DNA of 64,000 nt from Anthoceros angustus (GCA_010909165.1 VJWM01000179.1:124001-188000), one strand, 5' to 3'. Positions 12,217 through 23,900 are shown, counted from the stretch's first letter. Made by a program: numbers and translations. Notes: generated from the letters alone by a model not told the origin.

Positions 12217-12290
12217 GTCCACTGGACTTGGCCTGGACATCTGTCCACTGGACTTGGCCTGGACATCTGTCCACTGGACTTGGCCTGGAC
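12217..12290 (+). repeat. 26-bp tandem repeat, 2.8 copies
   Basis: The unit GTCCACTGGACTTGGCCTGG plus ACATCT is present almost three times without mismatch. A second tiny duplication (CTCCGACTCCAGGC twice) follows at about 12301-12333. The array recurs unchanged at 17348-17421, so it predates the segmental duplication. Confidence 0.92.
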
Positions 12291-12581
12291 GATGTCCAAG
12301 ACTCCGACTCCAGGCCTCCGACTCCAGGCCTCCTTTCATCTGTAGAGTAGCTATTTCCAAAGACGTATATTACGTACGCATTTTTCCTTTGAAACCTCTT
12401 TGGAAGGCGCACGGTTGCAGCACGTCATCAGTGAGGATGATACATGTATGTACGTGAAGGCATGTGATGACACAGGAACACGTTATGTGTGTCAAGTTCA
12501 CGAACACTGCCTGAGAAAATCGAGCCCAACAATTGCCAGAGCCCTGATGAGCCGTGGTGAGCCCTGGCTAGCCGGTTCTGC

Positions 12582-14720
12582 TCAACCATGTCGAAGGGAG
12601 AACACAACTTGCAAGGATTGAACTCTGACCATGGTGAGTCCCCCTTTCTCGCTCATGTCAAGGTCTTGAGGTTTCTTCACGTCATCGGGAAGAGACCAGC
12701 GAAAGTTGTGCAGCAGAGTAGCAAGAGTGAGCTGCACCATTATTAACCCTAAGTTCGTCCCTACGCAACCTCTCCTTCCAGAACCAAAAGGTAGGACCTC
12801 AAAGTTCTGGCCCCGAATATCCACATCAGGCCTGCACTGTGGCACAGCAATTCGTGCGTGATGTGATCTATAGCACGGCAAGAAAGGAGCTCGAAACCAA
12901 GGGAATGACGGCTACCTGTCGATAAACCTCTCCGGGATGAATTGGAGGGGATCCTCCCACACAGCAGGGTCTGTGCTTATGGCCCATGAATTGACAAACA
13001 CCACTGTTTGGGCAGGAACGTCGTAGCCTGCTACCTTGGTGGCCTCCACAGAACAGTGAGGAACCATTAACGGCAAAGGTGGATGTAACCGGAGCGTTTC
13101 TTTCACTATGGCTTCAAGATACGGCAGTTTTGCAAGATCTGCTTCAGTAACCTGCCGATCGCTGCTCACCACAGAGTTCACCTCCTTTTCTACTCTCTCT
13201 AGGATTGCAGGATGTCGGAATAACTCAGCCATCGCCCATTCCGTGGTAGCGGCTGATGTGTCGGTTCCTGCAAAAATCAAGTCCTTCAAATCGAAAAATG
13301 GAGTCAGTGCTGCCCCAGCTAACATGAAAGTTTCCTATATTGGACCACAACAGGTAGCTTTCGGTTGGGGGCTTACAATGACCTGTCCCTTTACAGAGTC
13401 GCTCGACAGTTGGTCTTCTTCATTCAACTGCAACAAGACGTCAAGATAGTCTTTTGCACTTCGGCCTGAGTCTTTTCTTAACTCCTCGCGGTGTTCCTCG
13501 ATCACAGCTGTCAAGAATCGGTCCATCCGCTTGCGGATCCTGGGAATTCTGTGTTTGACAGGATTCAAGTTGTCGAAAATGGACAGATAGGGGATACAAT
13601 CCCGGAGTAGCTGGGTTGTGACCACAGCTATTTGCTCTTTCATGAGATTGACAAAAGCCTCTGCATCGTCAACAACCTGTTCATTCGAAGTCCCAACAAA
13701 CGTAAGAGATGAGAAAAGAGACCCTATTAGTGCATCAGACGAACAGGTCTTGAAAGCAAAGGCAAATCCGACTACCTTGTTTGCAACTGAGGTGCTTTGC
13801 TTTCCAGAATCTTCTTGGGTATGGTAGTCAAAAAATCTCTTGCTTATGCCCATACGAGTTATGGAGTTCAAGTTTAGAAGACTGAGCAGGATAGTAACGT
13901 TCACAGGTGATGACCTGCCCGCCCCGGACTTGGTAACGTGACTTCGGATTGTTGCAACCACGGCAGCAACTTCCTCCAATCTTACTCCTCAATTGTTTAA
14001 GCCTCTTTGCGGACATCAGCTCCGTAGCCATCACCCTCCTGTCATAAGAAGAATAAATTGATGACCAGAGTGTGTCCGGGTGTCAGCGACAGTCGGCCCA
14101 GCAACATGACGGCATGGTACAGTATTCCGACTGAATCCACATACATAAACAAAGCTTACTTGGAATGTCGGAGGGCTGGACCGTACGGTGCAAAGCCTAT
14201 GTCCTTGAAAGTTAGCTCGGTGACGGCATAGGTTGGGGAGCGAGAAGCAAACACGGCATCTTGGTTTTCAGAACCTCGCGAGCCATGGCTGGAGAGGACA
14301 CCACCATCGCTCCCTTAGAGCCCAGCCATATCCACATTATTTCGCCGTACTTGCCGGCCAGCTTGGCAAGATCCTGTGCAAGGATTTGGAGGTCGCAAAT
14401 ATGTGAAGATTTCCAGAACTGGAAGCGGAGGTGGACCAGGCGGGAGATTTCCGCCATTCCGCTTCACGGCAAAAGCGCAAATACTCCCACAGCCAGGACG
14501 ATGCTCCACAAAAGGGAGACCCAAGACGCGAAGGCTCCATTCAGATAATGCTCCACAAGGAGAAACCTAACACGCCAAGGCTCCACTCAGGTAATTCTGC
14601 CATGCCAGCTGCCTCCGCGACTCCCTCCCACTCGCTTCACAGCCAAAAGGGCAGTGACTCCGACAGCCAGGATAATGCTCCACAAGGAGAAACCTAACAC
14701 GCCAAGGCTCCACTCAGGTA
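12582..14720 (-). pseudogene. cytochrome P450, frameshifted copy C
   Basis: The exon layout matches the intact gene. Exon 5 (12831-12582, [10 protein letters not shown]), exon 4 (13283-12916, I-helix [21 protein letters not shown]) and exon 3 (13676-13377) have exactly the lengths of their intact counterparts and are open. Exon 2 (14038-13776) lacks two bases within the segment reading CAATTGAGGAG, where the intact gene has CAATTCGAGGGAG. This throws the frame and leads to an early stop. Exon 1 (ending 14160) carries several one-base losses in short homopolymers (GATCCTG for GATCCCTG, TTTCCAG for TTTCCCAG). Its start is scrambled by tandem copies of the first codons (14545-14757). As written it is a pseudogene, but only by very few small indels. 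Confidence 0.85.
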
Positions 14721-14980
14721 ATTCTGCCATGCCAGCTGCCTCCGCGACTCCCTCCCACCCGCCTCACAAGGGGGTCCTGGGAGACAGGAGGCCTTTGACG
14801 TAGAACCCAGCCAGGCAGCAGCAGGCCAGTCGCGTTTCGTCGGATCACTCCGAGGGGAGCCATATCCACCACAAAAGGAAGATGCTTTGAATGTAGAACC
14901 CAGCCAGGCAGCAGCAGGCCAGTCGCGTTTCGTCGGATCACTCCGAGGGGAGCCATATCCACCACAAAAGGAAAGCGACG
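14545..14980 (-). repeat. local duplications at the 5' end of P450 copy C
   Basis: The block starting ATAATGCTCCACAAGGAGAA occurs at 14545 and again at 14672 (127-bp offset), so the MAELPEWSLGVLGFSL-coding start is present twice. A second block, GTAGAACCCAGCCAGGCAGC through CATATCCACCACAAAAGGA, occurs at about 14799 and again at about 14894 (95-bp offset). Unit B has each of these only once. Confidence 0.85.
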
Positions 14981-15177
14981 GCTCCATAAGATCGTCAACA
15001 CTCTTTTGGTGCTTGAAAACACAGCGAGAAAACTCTCTATTATTTTCGACATACTAAATATTACGAATAATATATAAAAAGTTCTTTTTTTTTTGCATTT
15101 GGAACATAAAGAATAAGCTTATCCTTTAGGTAGTAGGAAGTTATATTGAGTAAGTATGTAGAGATATAATGGATCAT

Positions 15178-15240
15178 CTACTCTATGGCATACCAAAGAG
15201 GACAGAGGGGACGGATATTTTTTTTCTTCCGCAAAACTTT
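15178..15240 (+). repeat. dispersed repeat containing ATGGCATACCAAAGAGGACA
   Basis: A segment of about 50 bases (TATGGCATACCAAAGRGGACAGAGGGG, then a T-rich run and a CGCAAAA-type end) occurs here, at 20041-20105, and in inverted orientation at about 38340-38400. The pair at 15 and 20 kb is explained by the segmental duplication. The inverted third copy 18 kb away implies a dispersed element. Confidence 0.7.
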
Positions 15241-15469
15241 TGGTGTCCGGTTTGGTAACCCGACCGAAATGGGGTAGCCCAAAGGGACTCACCAAAGCCA
15301 CTTGGCAGTCACGGAAGATAGAAAGGAACTTTCTTTTTCCCGCACTCACTCGTGTTTTTCATGGATGAAGAATTTTTTCCCAGCCTTTTCCACTTTAGGG
15401 TGCGGTGGTGGCAACCACTGCCCGTTTTAGGGTTCATGTCCTAAGAGATTGGGCGGGATGGTTTAGGGC

Positions 15470-16045
15470 GGGGCGGCGGCGAGGCGGGCGGCGGCGCCTC
15501 CAGGCGGCGGGCGGGGCGGCGGGCGGCGGGCGAGGCGGGCAGGCGCGGGAGGCGGAGTCAGCGGGCGGGCGGGCGGCGGTGCGGCGGGCGGGCGGCGGGC
15601 GAGCGGGCGGGCGGGCCGCGGCGCCTCCAGGCGGCGGCGCCACGCGTCGGCGCCCTCATTGTGGTCGGCGCGGCGGCGGGCGGGCGGGCGGCGGCGCCTC
15701 CAGGCGGCGGGCGGCGGGCGGCGGCGAGGCGGGCGGCGGCGGGTGGGGGTTTACCGGGGCGGAGGCTGCGTTGGGGCAAACACGAGGCGGAGGAGGGAGC
15801 TGCGGTGGCGGCGGGCAGGCGGGCGGCGGGCGGGCGGGCGAGGCGGGCGGGCGGGCGGGCTGCCCAGGCGGGCAGGCGGGCGGGCCTTCCCTACAGGTAG
15901 CCAGACGGGCGGCGGGCGAGCGGGCGGGGGCAAGGAGGCGGGCGGGCGGGCGGGGGCGGGAGGCGGAGGAGGCGGGCAGGCGGGCGGGCGAGCGGGCGGG
16001 CAGGCGGGCGGCGGGCAGGCGGCGGGCGTGGCGAGGCCTTGACTG
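15470..16045 (+). repeat. G-rich (GGGC/GGCG)n array 1
   Basis: About 570 bases consist almost only of GCGGGCGG and GAGGCGGGC variants with all G-runs on the plus strand. Short islands interrupt it, including CCTCCAGGCGGCGGCGCCAC, CCCTCATTGTGGTCGGCGCG and GGGCCTTCCCTACAGGTAGC. Open frames on both strands here are artefacts of composition. It sits exactly between segmental units A and B. The many GGG runs spaced by one base could form G-quadruplexes. Confidence 0.92.
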
Positions 16046-16874
16046 CGAGGAGGAAGCCCGTATTTGCTAACGACAGGCTCCAGTGCTTCCGGATTCCCTG
16101 GAGATGATACCAGGTTAAAAAGTCATCAGGTCTCTGGCCCAAGAAGACACAAGAAGGACGAGAAGTATGACCAGTAGAATCTCCTTAAGCAATTGGAACT
16201 GTAGAGCCCTTTCTATTCCAGAGCATCCTGGTTTTGGGGAACCTCACCTATTTGCCAGCCCAAGACGTCCTCAGAAAGTGTGTTCCCGCCCTCTTACTGG
16301 AAAAGAGGCCCAAGTGGCCCTCTTTTTCCAGAACTATGATATCTATGTAACTATGTAACTTCTTGTTTTCGTTGTTCCCGCCGTTGGTCCTTCCACTTTC
16401 TTTGTCACCTTATCGATTACAGAACACGTTTGTTAGGAAGCTCACCAGATTGTGTTAACCGAGATGAAGCCAAAATCCTGGTTGTTGCACTCTTTCCCGT
16501 CTGGTACAGGGCTTCATTATCCTCCATTTATTAGTGTATAGTGGATATGACACTTTCTTCCCTGGCCACTAAATCCTATTGAATGCATAAGAAACCCGGC
16601 TTTGGGCTTGTTCGACCTTGTCAACCAGATGTTTTGCTAGCGGTTTCATGAACATCCCGTCCAATTCCGAGCTCGAGGAATTGAAGAGTCGTCGTGTGGA
16701 ATGCCCGGCAGTGGATGGGACACGATTTGGGGGCTAACCTGCGAGATCGTTTTCTTTGAAAGCTAGACAGACAAAAGGCTTTGCTCTTTTATCTCCAGCG
16801 TCTCAGGAGGTTCGAAGCTTTATAGAAATGTGCTCACCAGCGTAGACTGCGTAGAAGCTGCCTTGCAGCAGTAG

Positions 16875-17130
16875 GGTCAGGAAGGGGCAAGAAGTCACCA
16901 TGTCTCCAGACCTAATAATGTTAGGAAGTGGCATCAAAAGTCCGTGATGTATGTTACGAGCGCCGCGGGCAAGGACAGGCTGACCCCAAGACGATGCGAT
17001 CCGTCCACAGATGCCACTGTGGATTCCCTCGCTGCTCCGCACACACAACAAACAAATACTGGCCAGCTCAACTGGGGATCGTTATCCCTTTTTGTTTCAT
17101 TCGACATTTTGCTTTTGCAGTGCACACCAT
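16875..17130. repeat. conserved P450-unit flank (module F), copy 4
   Basis: It is almost base-for-base the F module of unit A. It differs by a four-base ACAA insertion near 17049 and a few single-base changes. It lies about 580 bp past the 3' end of P450 copy D. Confidence 0.72.
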
Positions 17131-17347
17131 CACCGAAAGACCTGCGCCAGCTGTCCATGTGGAGCGACAGGAAACATGGAGGCGTCGTCTGTCTGTGTAC
17201 TTCCCTCCGCTCAAGACGACCTCTCCAGGCCTGTGCTTTTCTTTGCGCGAAGATTCAATTTATTTCATATTGGGATCAGATATCAACAAGGGAGATCAAG
17301 ATCTCCCTCGAGCAGATCGGTATAACCTTACGGGCTCCTAAAGGGAT

Positions 17348-17421
17348 GTCCACTGGACTTGGCCTGGACATCTGTCCACTGGACTTGGCCTGGACATCTG
17401 TCCACTGGACTTGGCCTGGAC
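17348..17421 (+). repeat. 26-bp tandem repeat, 2.8 copies (second instance)
   Basis: Identical to 12217-12290: the same unit number and the same partial last unit. Confidence 0.92.
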
Positions 17422-17711
17422 GATGTCCAAGACTCCGACTCCAGGCCTCCGACTCCAGGCCTCCTTTCATCTGTAGAGTAGCTATTTCCAAAGACGTATA
17501 TTACGTACGCATTTTCCTTTGAAACCTCTTTGGAAGGCGCACGGTTGCAGCACGTCATCAGTGAGGATGATACATGTATGTACGTGAAGGCATGTGATGA
17601 CACAGGAACACGTTATGTGTGTCAAGTTCACGAACACTGCCTGAGAAAATCGAGCCCAACAATTGCCAGAGCCCTGATGAGCCGTGGTGAGCCCTGGCTA
17701 GCCGGTTCTGC

Positions 17712-19678
17712 TCAACCATGTCGAGGAGAACACAACTTGCAAGGATTGAACTCTGACCATGGTGAGTCCCTTTCTCCTTTCATGTCAAGGTCTTGAGGTT
17801 TCTTCACGTCATCGGGAAGAGACCAGCGAAAGTTGTGCAGCAGAGTAGCAAGAGTGAGCTGCACCATTATTAACCTAAGTTCGTCCTACGCAACCTCTCC
17901 TTCCAGAACCAAAGGTAGGACCTCAAAGTTCTGGCCCCGAATATCCACATCAGGCCTGCACTGTGGCACAGCAATTCGTGCGTGATGTGATCTATAGCAC
18001 GGCAAGAAAGGAGCTCGAAACCAAGGGAATGACGGCTACCTGTCGATAAACCTCTCCGGGATGAATTGGAGGATCCTCCACACAGCAGGGTCTGTGCTTA
18101 TGGCCCATGAATTGACAAACACCACTGTTTGGGCAGGAACGTCGTAGCCTGCTACCTTGGTGGCCTCCACAGAACAGTGAGGAACCATTAACGGCAAAGG
18201 TGGATGTAACCGGGCGTTTCTTTCACTATGGCTTCAAGATACGGCAGTTTTGCAAGATCTGCTTCAGTAACCTGCCGATCGCTGCTCACCACAGAGTTCA
18301 CCTCCTTTTCTACTCTCTCTAGGATTGCAGGATGTCGGAATAACTCAGCCATCGCCCATTCCGTGGTAGCGGCTGATGTGTCGGTTCCTGCAAAATCAAT
18401 CCTTCAAATCGAAAATGGAGTCAGTGCTGCCCCAGCTAACATGAAAGTTTCCTATATTGGACCACAACAGGTAGCTTTCGGTTGGGGGCTTACAATGACC
18501 TGTCCCTTTACAGAGTCGCTCGACAGTTGGTCTTCTTCATTCAACTGCAACAAGACGTCAAGATAGTCTTTTGCACTTCGGCCTGAGTCTTTTCTTAACT
18601 CCTCGCGGTGTTCCTCGATCACAGCTGTCAAGAATCGGTCCATCCGCTTGCGGATCCTGAATTCTGTGTTTGACAGGATTCAAGTTGTCGAAAATGGACA
18701 GATAGGGGATACAATCCCGGAGTAGCTGGGTTGTGACCACAGCTATTTGCTCTTTCATGAGATTGACAAAAGCCTCTGCATCGTCAACAACCTGTTCATT
18801 CGAAGTCCCAACAAACGTAAGAGAGATGAGAAAAGAGAGACCCTATTAGTGCATCAGACGAACAGGTCTTGAAAGCAAGGCAAATCCGACTACCTTGTTT
18901 GCAACTGAGGTGCTTTGCTTTCCAGAATCTTCTTGGGTATGGTAGTCAAAAAATCTCTTGCTTATGCCCATACGAGTTATGGAGTTCAAGTTTAGAAGAC
19001 TGAGCAGGATAGTAACGTTCACAGGTGATGACCTGCCCGCCCCGGACTTGGTAACGTGACTTCGGATTGTTGCAACCACGGCAGCAACTTCCTCCAATCT
19101 TACTCCTCAATTGTTTAAGCCTCTTTGCGGACATCAGCTCCGTAGCCATCACCCTCCTGTCATAAGAAGAATAAATTGATGACCAGAGTGTGTCCGGGTG
19201 TCAGCGACAGTCGGCCCAGCAACATGACGGCATGGTACAGTATTCCGACTGAATCCACATACATAAACAAAGCTTACTTGGAATGTCGGAGGGCTGGACC
19301 GTACGGTGCAAAGCCTATGTCCTTGAAAGTTAGCTCGGTGACGGCATAGGTTGGGGAGCGAGAAGCAAACACGGCATCTTGGTTTTTCAGAACCTCGCGA
19401 GCCATGGCTGGAGAGGACACCACCATCGCTCCCTTAGAGCCCAGCCATATCCACATTATTTCGCCGTACTTGCCGGCCAGCTTGGCAAGATCCCTGTGCA
19501 AGGATTTGGAGGTCGCAAATATGTGAAGATTTCCCAGAACTGGAAGCGGAGGTGGACCAGGCGGGAGATTTCCGCCATTCCGCTTCACAGCCAAAAGGGC
19601 AGTGACTCCGACAGCCAGGATAATGCTCCACAAGGAGAAACCTAACACGCCAAGGCTCCACTCAGGTAATTCTGCCAT
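17712..19678 (-). pseudogene. cytochrome P450, frameshifted copy D
   Basis: Exon 1 (19678-19278) is fully open: membrane anchor, then LPPGPPPLPVLGN, ending in RHSK at a GTAAGC donor. Exon 2 (19156-18894) has the same length and the same two-base deletion as copy C, so it is frameshifted in the same way. Exon 3 (18791-18494) has lost two further bases (CCTGAATTC for CCTGGGAATTC). Exons 4 and 5 have several one- to three-base losses, including a damaged splice region (AAAATCAATCC for AAAAATCAAGTCC) and a shortened GGAGGATCCTCC. It is non-functional as written. Copies C and D carry largely complementary damage: C is clean in exons 3-5 and D is clean in exon 1. Confidence 0.85.
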
Positions 19679-20040
19679 GCCAGCTGCCTCCGCGACTCCC
19701 TCCCACCCGCCTCACAAGGGGGTCCTGGGAGACGGGAGGCCTTTGACGTAGAACCCAGCCAGGCAGCAGCAGGCCAGTCGCGTTTCGTCGGATCACTCCG
19801 AGGGGAGCCATATCCACCACAAAAGGAAAGCGACGGCTCCATAAGATCGTCAACACTCTTTTGGTGCTTGAAAACACAGCGAGAAAACTCTCTTTTCTAT
19901 TATTTTTCGACATACTAAATATTACGAATAATATATAAAAAGTTCTTTTTTTTTTGCATTTGGAACATAAAGAATAAGCTTATCCTTTAGGTAGTAGGAA
20001 GTTATATTGAGTAAGTATGTAGAGATATAATGGATCATCT

Positions 20041-20105
20041 ACTCTATGGCATACCAAAGAGGACAGAGGGGACGGATATTTTTTTTCTTCCGCAAAACTT
20101 TTGGT
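20041..20105 (+). repeat. dispersed repeat, second copy
   Basis: Counterpart of 15178-15240 within segmental unit B. It starts TATGGCATACCAAAGAGGAC and ends in the T-rich run before CCGCAAAAC. Confidence 0.7.
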
Positions 20106-20344
20106 GTCCGGTTTGGTAACTGGCAAAATGGGGTAGCCAAAAGGGACTCACCAAAGCGGCCACTTGGCAGTCAGGAAGATAGAAAGGAACTTTCTTTTTC
20201 CCGCACTCACCTGTTTTCTCCGGATGAAGAATTTTTTCCCGCGCGCCGCTCCACTTTAGGTGCGTGGGTGGCTTGCCTATGCCACCTGCCCGTTTTTAGG
20301 GTTCATGTCCTAAGAGATTGGAGCAGATGGTTTAGGGCGCGATT

Positions 20345-20985
20345 TGGCCGCCCGCGCCACCGTGGTTGGGGCGATCGGGGCGGCGGGCGGGCGAGGCGGG
20401 CAGGCGGGCGGGCGGGGCAAGGCGGGCGGGCGGGCGGGCGAGGCGGGCGGGCGGGCGGGCGAGGCGGCGGCGAGCACGCGGCGCCTCCAGGCGGCGGCGC
20501 CACGCGCAGGCGCCCTCATTGTGGTCGGCGCGCGCGGCGGGCGGGCGGGCGGGCGAGCCCACCGCCACGGGGCGGGCGAGGCGGGCAGGCGGGCGGGCGA
20601 GGCGGGCGGGCGGGCGGGCGGGCGGGCGGGGCAAGGAGAGGCGGGCGGGGCAAGGAGAGGCGGGGCAAGGAGAGGCGGGCGGGCAGGCGGGCGGGCGGCG
20701 AGCGAGGCGGGCGGGCGGGCGGGGCAAGGCGGGCGGGCGAGGCGGGCGGGGCAAGGCGGGCGGGCGGGCCTTCCCTCCGGGTGACGGACGGAGGCGGCCA
20801 CCGCAGTGCGAGAGGCGGGGCAAGGAGAGGCGGGCGAGGCGGGCGGGGCAAGGCGGGGAAGGCCGGGAGGCGGAGGAAGGCGGCGGGCAGGCGGGCGGGC
20901 GGGCGGGCGGGCGGGCGGGCGGGCGGGGCAAGGAGAGGCGGGCGTGGCGAGCCTGGCGGGGCGCTGCGAGGGGAGGGCGTGCAGT
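20345..20985 (+). repeat. G-rich (GGGC/GGCG)n array 2
   Basis: About 640 bases of GGCGGGCGGGCG, GGGGCAAGGAGAGGCGGGC and related motifs, again with G on the plus strand. It shares the non-G islands of array 1 (CCTCCAGGCGGCGGCGCCAC, CCCTCATTGTGGTCGGCGCG, GGGCCTTCCCT). It follows segmental unit B as array 1 follows unit A, but no third unit comes after it. Confidence 0.92.
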
Positions 20986-23900
20986 AGATCCTCCCCATCC
21001 TTGCACCAAGCCGCAACTAACCTCGTCCTCATTCCTTCCCCGCCCATGGTGATGCGAATTGTTTGATGCTCATTTCTTTGCAAGCGGTGACACGCAGATG
21101 GTACTGGTGCCACCGCAGTATTATTGTAGGCTTCTGCGGTTGTGGGCGGGATGGCGGCGCCCACCCTCTCCTCCTCACATGCAGCAGCGCACTGACCCAC
21201 TGCATGTGTGGGGCGTGGAGGAGGGTTCCACGATCTCCTCCGAGCTCACCCGATCCTAATATGTGGAGTGAGTTGTTTCTGGTCTTATGACCCCAAAGCC
21301 AATGCATCCTTTGTCCTACGAGGAGCTTGATGCGCTTTTGCGACATGCGGAGGACCTAGCGACCTCATCGCCACATAGAGAACTACCCTTGGACTTAAGT
21401 TCTTTTTGGTGAGGCGTGGTGTATTTGGTGGACTGGACTTCCCTCTGCGAGTGCCTTCCGGCTGGGCGCACTATTTCATGCATACCCATTTTGATGGGTG
21501 GCCATTGGGTCCTAACGATCCGTGAGGCCTCGCGGTCCAAGCACCGAGTCAGAGGACTTCAAGTGGATGGCCAAGTTTCACTCGACGGCTTGACTCACAG
21601 TGCAGGCGGCCTCGGCCTTCTCGCCCCCTCCCCATTTCATCTCAACGTCTTCTCGAATTGGGCCGCCAACCATGTCTTGTGGGAGGAGATGAGCGACCTC
21701 TACATCATCGAGGGCGGTGATCATGGGGGTTAGGGGTGGTCATGTGCTTTAAACGTGGCGAGGGTTTTGATAGGACTTGATGTAGAGGCCTTTACGGTTT
21801 AGATTTGTAGGTGTCTTGAGACCACTTCCAGTTTGACTTGACCAAATTTTGGCGCTTCCCTCATTCGTGTATTCTCACCACTCGGCGGATATCATGCCCA
21901 CGTTTTCAACTTGGCCTCGGTTCATGCTTGCCGCGTGTTCCCTCGTGCGCATTTTGGCCCGCTTCCATTCTCCTTGGCCTTGTCAACCCCTGCTTTTGCC
22001 CACTTTCCATGTCGTCACGCTTGCTTATTAATTGACAACCCATACAGTGCCTTCTTTTCGGTGTGATTTGGGTCCATGAACTCGCTCTTCCACGGAGGTT
22101 TCGCTTTGATAGCTGCCTCCACTTCAAGGGGAATGCGGTTTCACACAAAGGTGATTTCACAGCGTCTCCACAATTTTCATGCACCATTGCCGGAAGGTCG
22201 GGCCGAACTTGCAGAATGTCTGCCCATGCCTTGCGGGTGGACGCGAGAAAGTTCTTTGGGCAGGAGGCTATTCCATGAGCCCTCGTCATGTGTCCGTGGT
22301 GGCCCCTCCGGCCCTCACGTTTCTATCCGGCGGTGATGCCCCTCCCGTCGCCTTCCCTATCCATGTCTCATTGTCTCCCGCTTGCACTGGCCCTAGTCAG
22401 TGCCACCCGGCGCACCTCATATGAAAAGCGTTACGAGGTTAAGGGCTCTCCATGTCCACAGTGTGCAGCAGTGCATTCCACTCCACACCATCTCCTGCAG
22501 AGGATCCCGTCGCCGCAAGCACAACACCGCGCTATCAGGCGATACATGTCCGGAGGTAATTTGTACACTTCAAGCACCCTCGTCGCCATGTCCTCGCCAC
22601 TTGCATGTCCTACACAAAACATTTGTCGTCATCGCTGGTGTTCACATTCGAGACGGTCTTGGTGGCGTTCACTTACCCACATCGGCAATGCTATCGGAGG
22701 CGGTGGCACCTCGGTGCAACATTGCGGCATCTTGTGGTCGGGGACATAGTAGTCGTTGTCCTCCTCGTCTACCCCATATGCGGGCCCTACCGCCGCCCGG
22801 CCGCTCCTCCTCTGGAAGGCCTCCAGAGGCGTGGCCAGCTATGTCATCGTCTCCCGACCTCATTTTCCTCACCACAGGCAAGTTCCACACCCTAGAAAGT
22901 CGCTCTGTCCTCATGGTGGGCATGAATCTGCGTGCAAGGAATGTATGTGCCAAGGGTTCGTGGTATCCAACTCACGGGCCATCTGCGGCTCCAACATGTA
23001 CCTCTTGTGCGAGCCCCACTTCTCCTTGACGCCCTCGAAGTGCTCGATCGGCCTCACACCCGTGCCACCCACCAACCACGCCTATGCACGGGCTCGGCTT
23101 CGGAAGTTCCGAGCCGCATTCGTGAAGCACATTGCGGCAAATCCCTTCACATGACATCCGATTATCCACCTTACGATTGTGCCGATGGCCCCGAATGAAG
23201 TTCCTCCGTTCTCGCGGCCTCGCTGGTTGAGTCCTCCTCAACTAGGTTGTGCTCCGTGTCGGACCGAATCCTGCGGGTGCCCAAACCTCGCACCTCCGTC
23301 GCCTTGTAGATTGTTCTGCCCGCTTGTTGTCCTCCGGCCGCGTTATGTAGTCGTTGCCCCATCTATGGCGCGTGCACCACGAAGTGGAACATGTACATCT
23401 TGTCGTCTGTGCGGCTGCACTCGCGCGTTAGCTGCATGCGTTGTCTGCGGCTATCGACTCGGCGACCACCATGTGCTCCAAGTTCCGCTCATCCATGTGC
23501 CACATGTACATCGATTATTGTTCGTGTATTGCACGCGAATCTTGTGCGACCTCATTTCCATGGCCTCCGGTGCATGGCTCAATCTTGCCGTCACACCTCA
23601 CAGGCACGGCGGCGGCCCGCCGCGTCTGCACAATCCTCACTCCCGGTTCACACCACGCGTGATGGTCACATTTTGTAGGATGAGGTTGCGGGCGTCTTCT
23701 ATTGTTCTCGCGGACCGCGTGCCTCTCCATCACAGGCACCGTGCCGCCACCTCCTCAACGTCGGTGACATCCCACCGCTCGAGCCCTTTCAATGTCCGTC
23801 CGCCCTCCTCCGCCCCTCTGCGATGTTCCTCAAAGTCTCCACTTGAAGGCGCCGAGTTCCCTTCCCTCTCCCGCCGCCTGCTGTTTGATGTCGGAGGGCT

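Larger units (their letters stand above)
10906..15470 (+). repeat. tandem segmental duplication, unit A
   Basis: Nearly the whole interval recurs at 16046-20339. Both copies begin CGAGGAGGAAGCCCGTATTT and end near CCTAAGAGATTGG with GTTTAGGGCG. The content, in order, is spacer, module F, a 26-bp repeat, a P450 pseudogene, its 5' flank, and an AT-rich segment with a dispersed repeat. Unit A is about 270 bp longer, largely because of the local duplications at 14545-14980. Most other differences are losses or gains of one to three bases. Confidence 0.9.
16046..20339 (+). repeat. tandem segmental duplication, unit B
   Basis: This is the second copy of 10906-15470, with the same order of parts. 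Relative to unit A it shows scattered short deletions, many in runs of G, C or A (for example TCGTCCTACG for TCGTCCCTACG, and CCAAAGG for CCAAAAGG). It also lacks the extra duplications at the P450 start. Confidence 0.9.

Noticed and set aside
20046-20987. 313-codon open frame through the second G-rich array
   Set aside because: It is almost wholly Gly, Arg and Ala from the (GGGC)n repeat; the opposite strand gives Pro/Ala frames of equal length.
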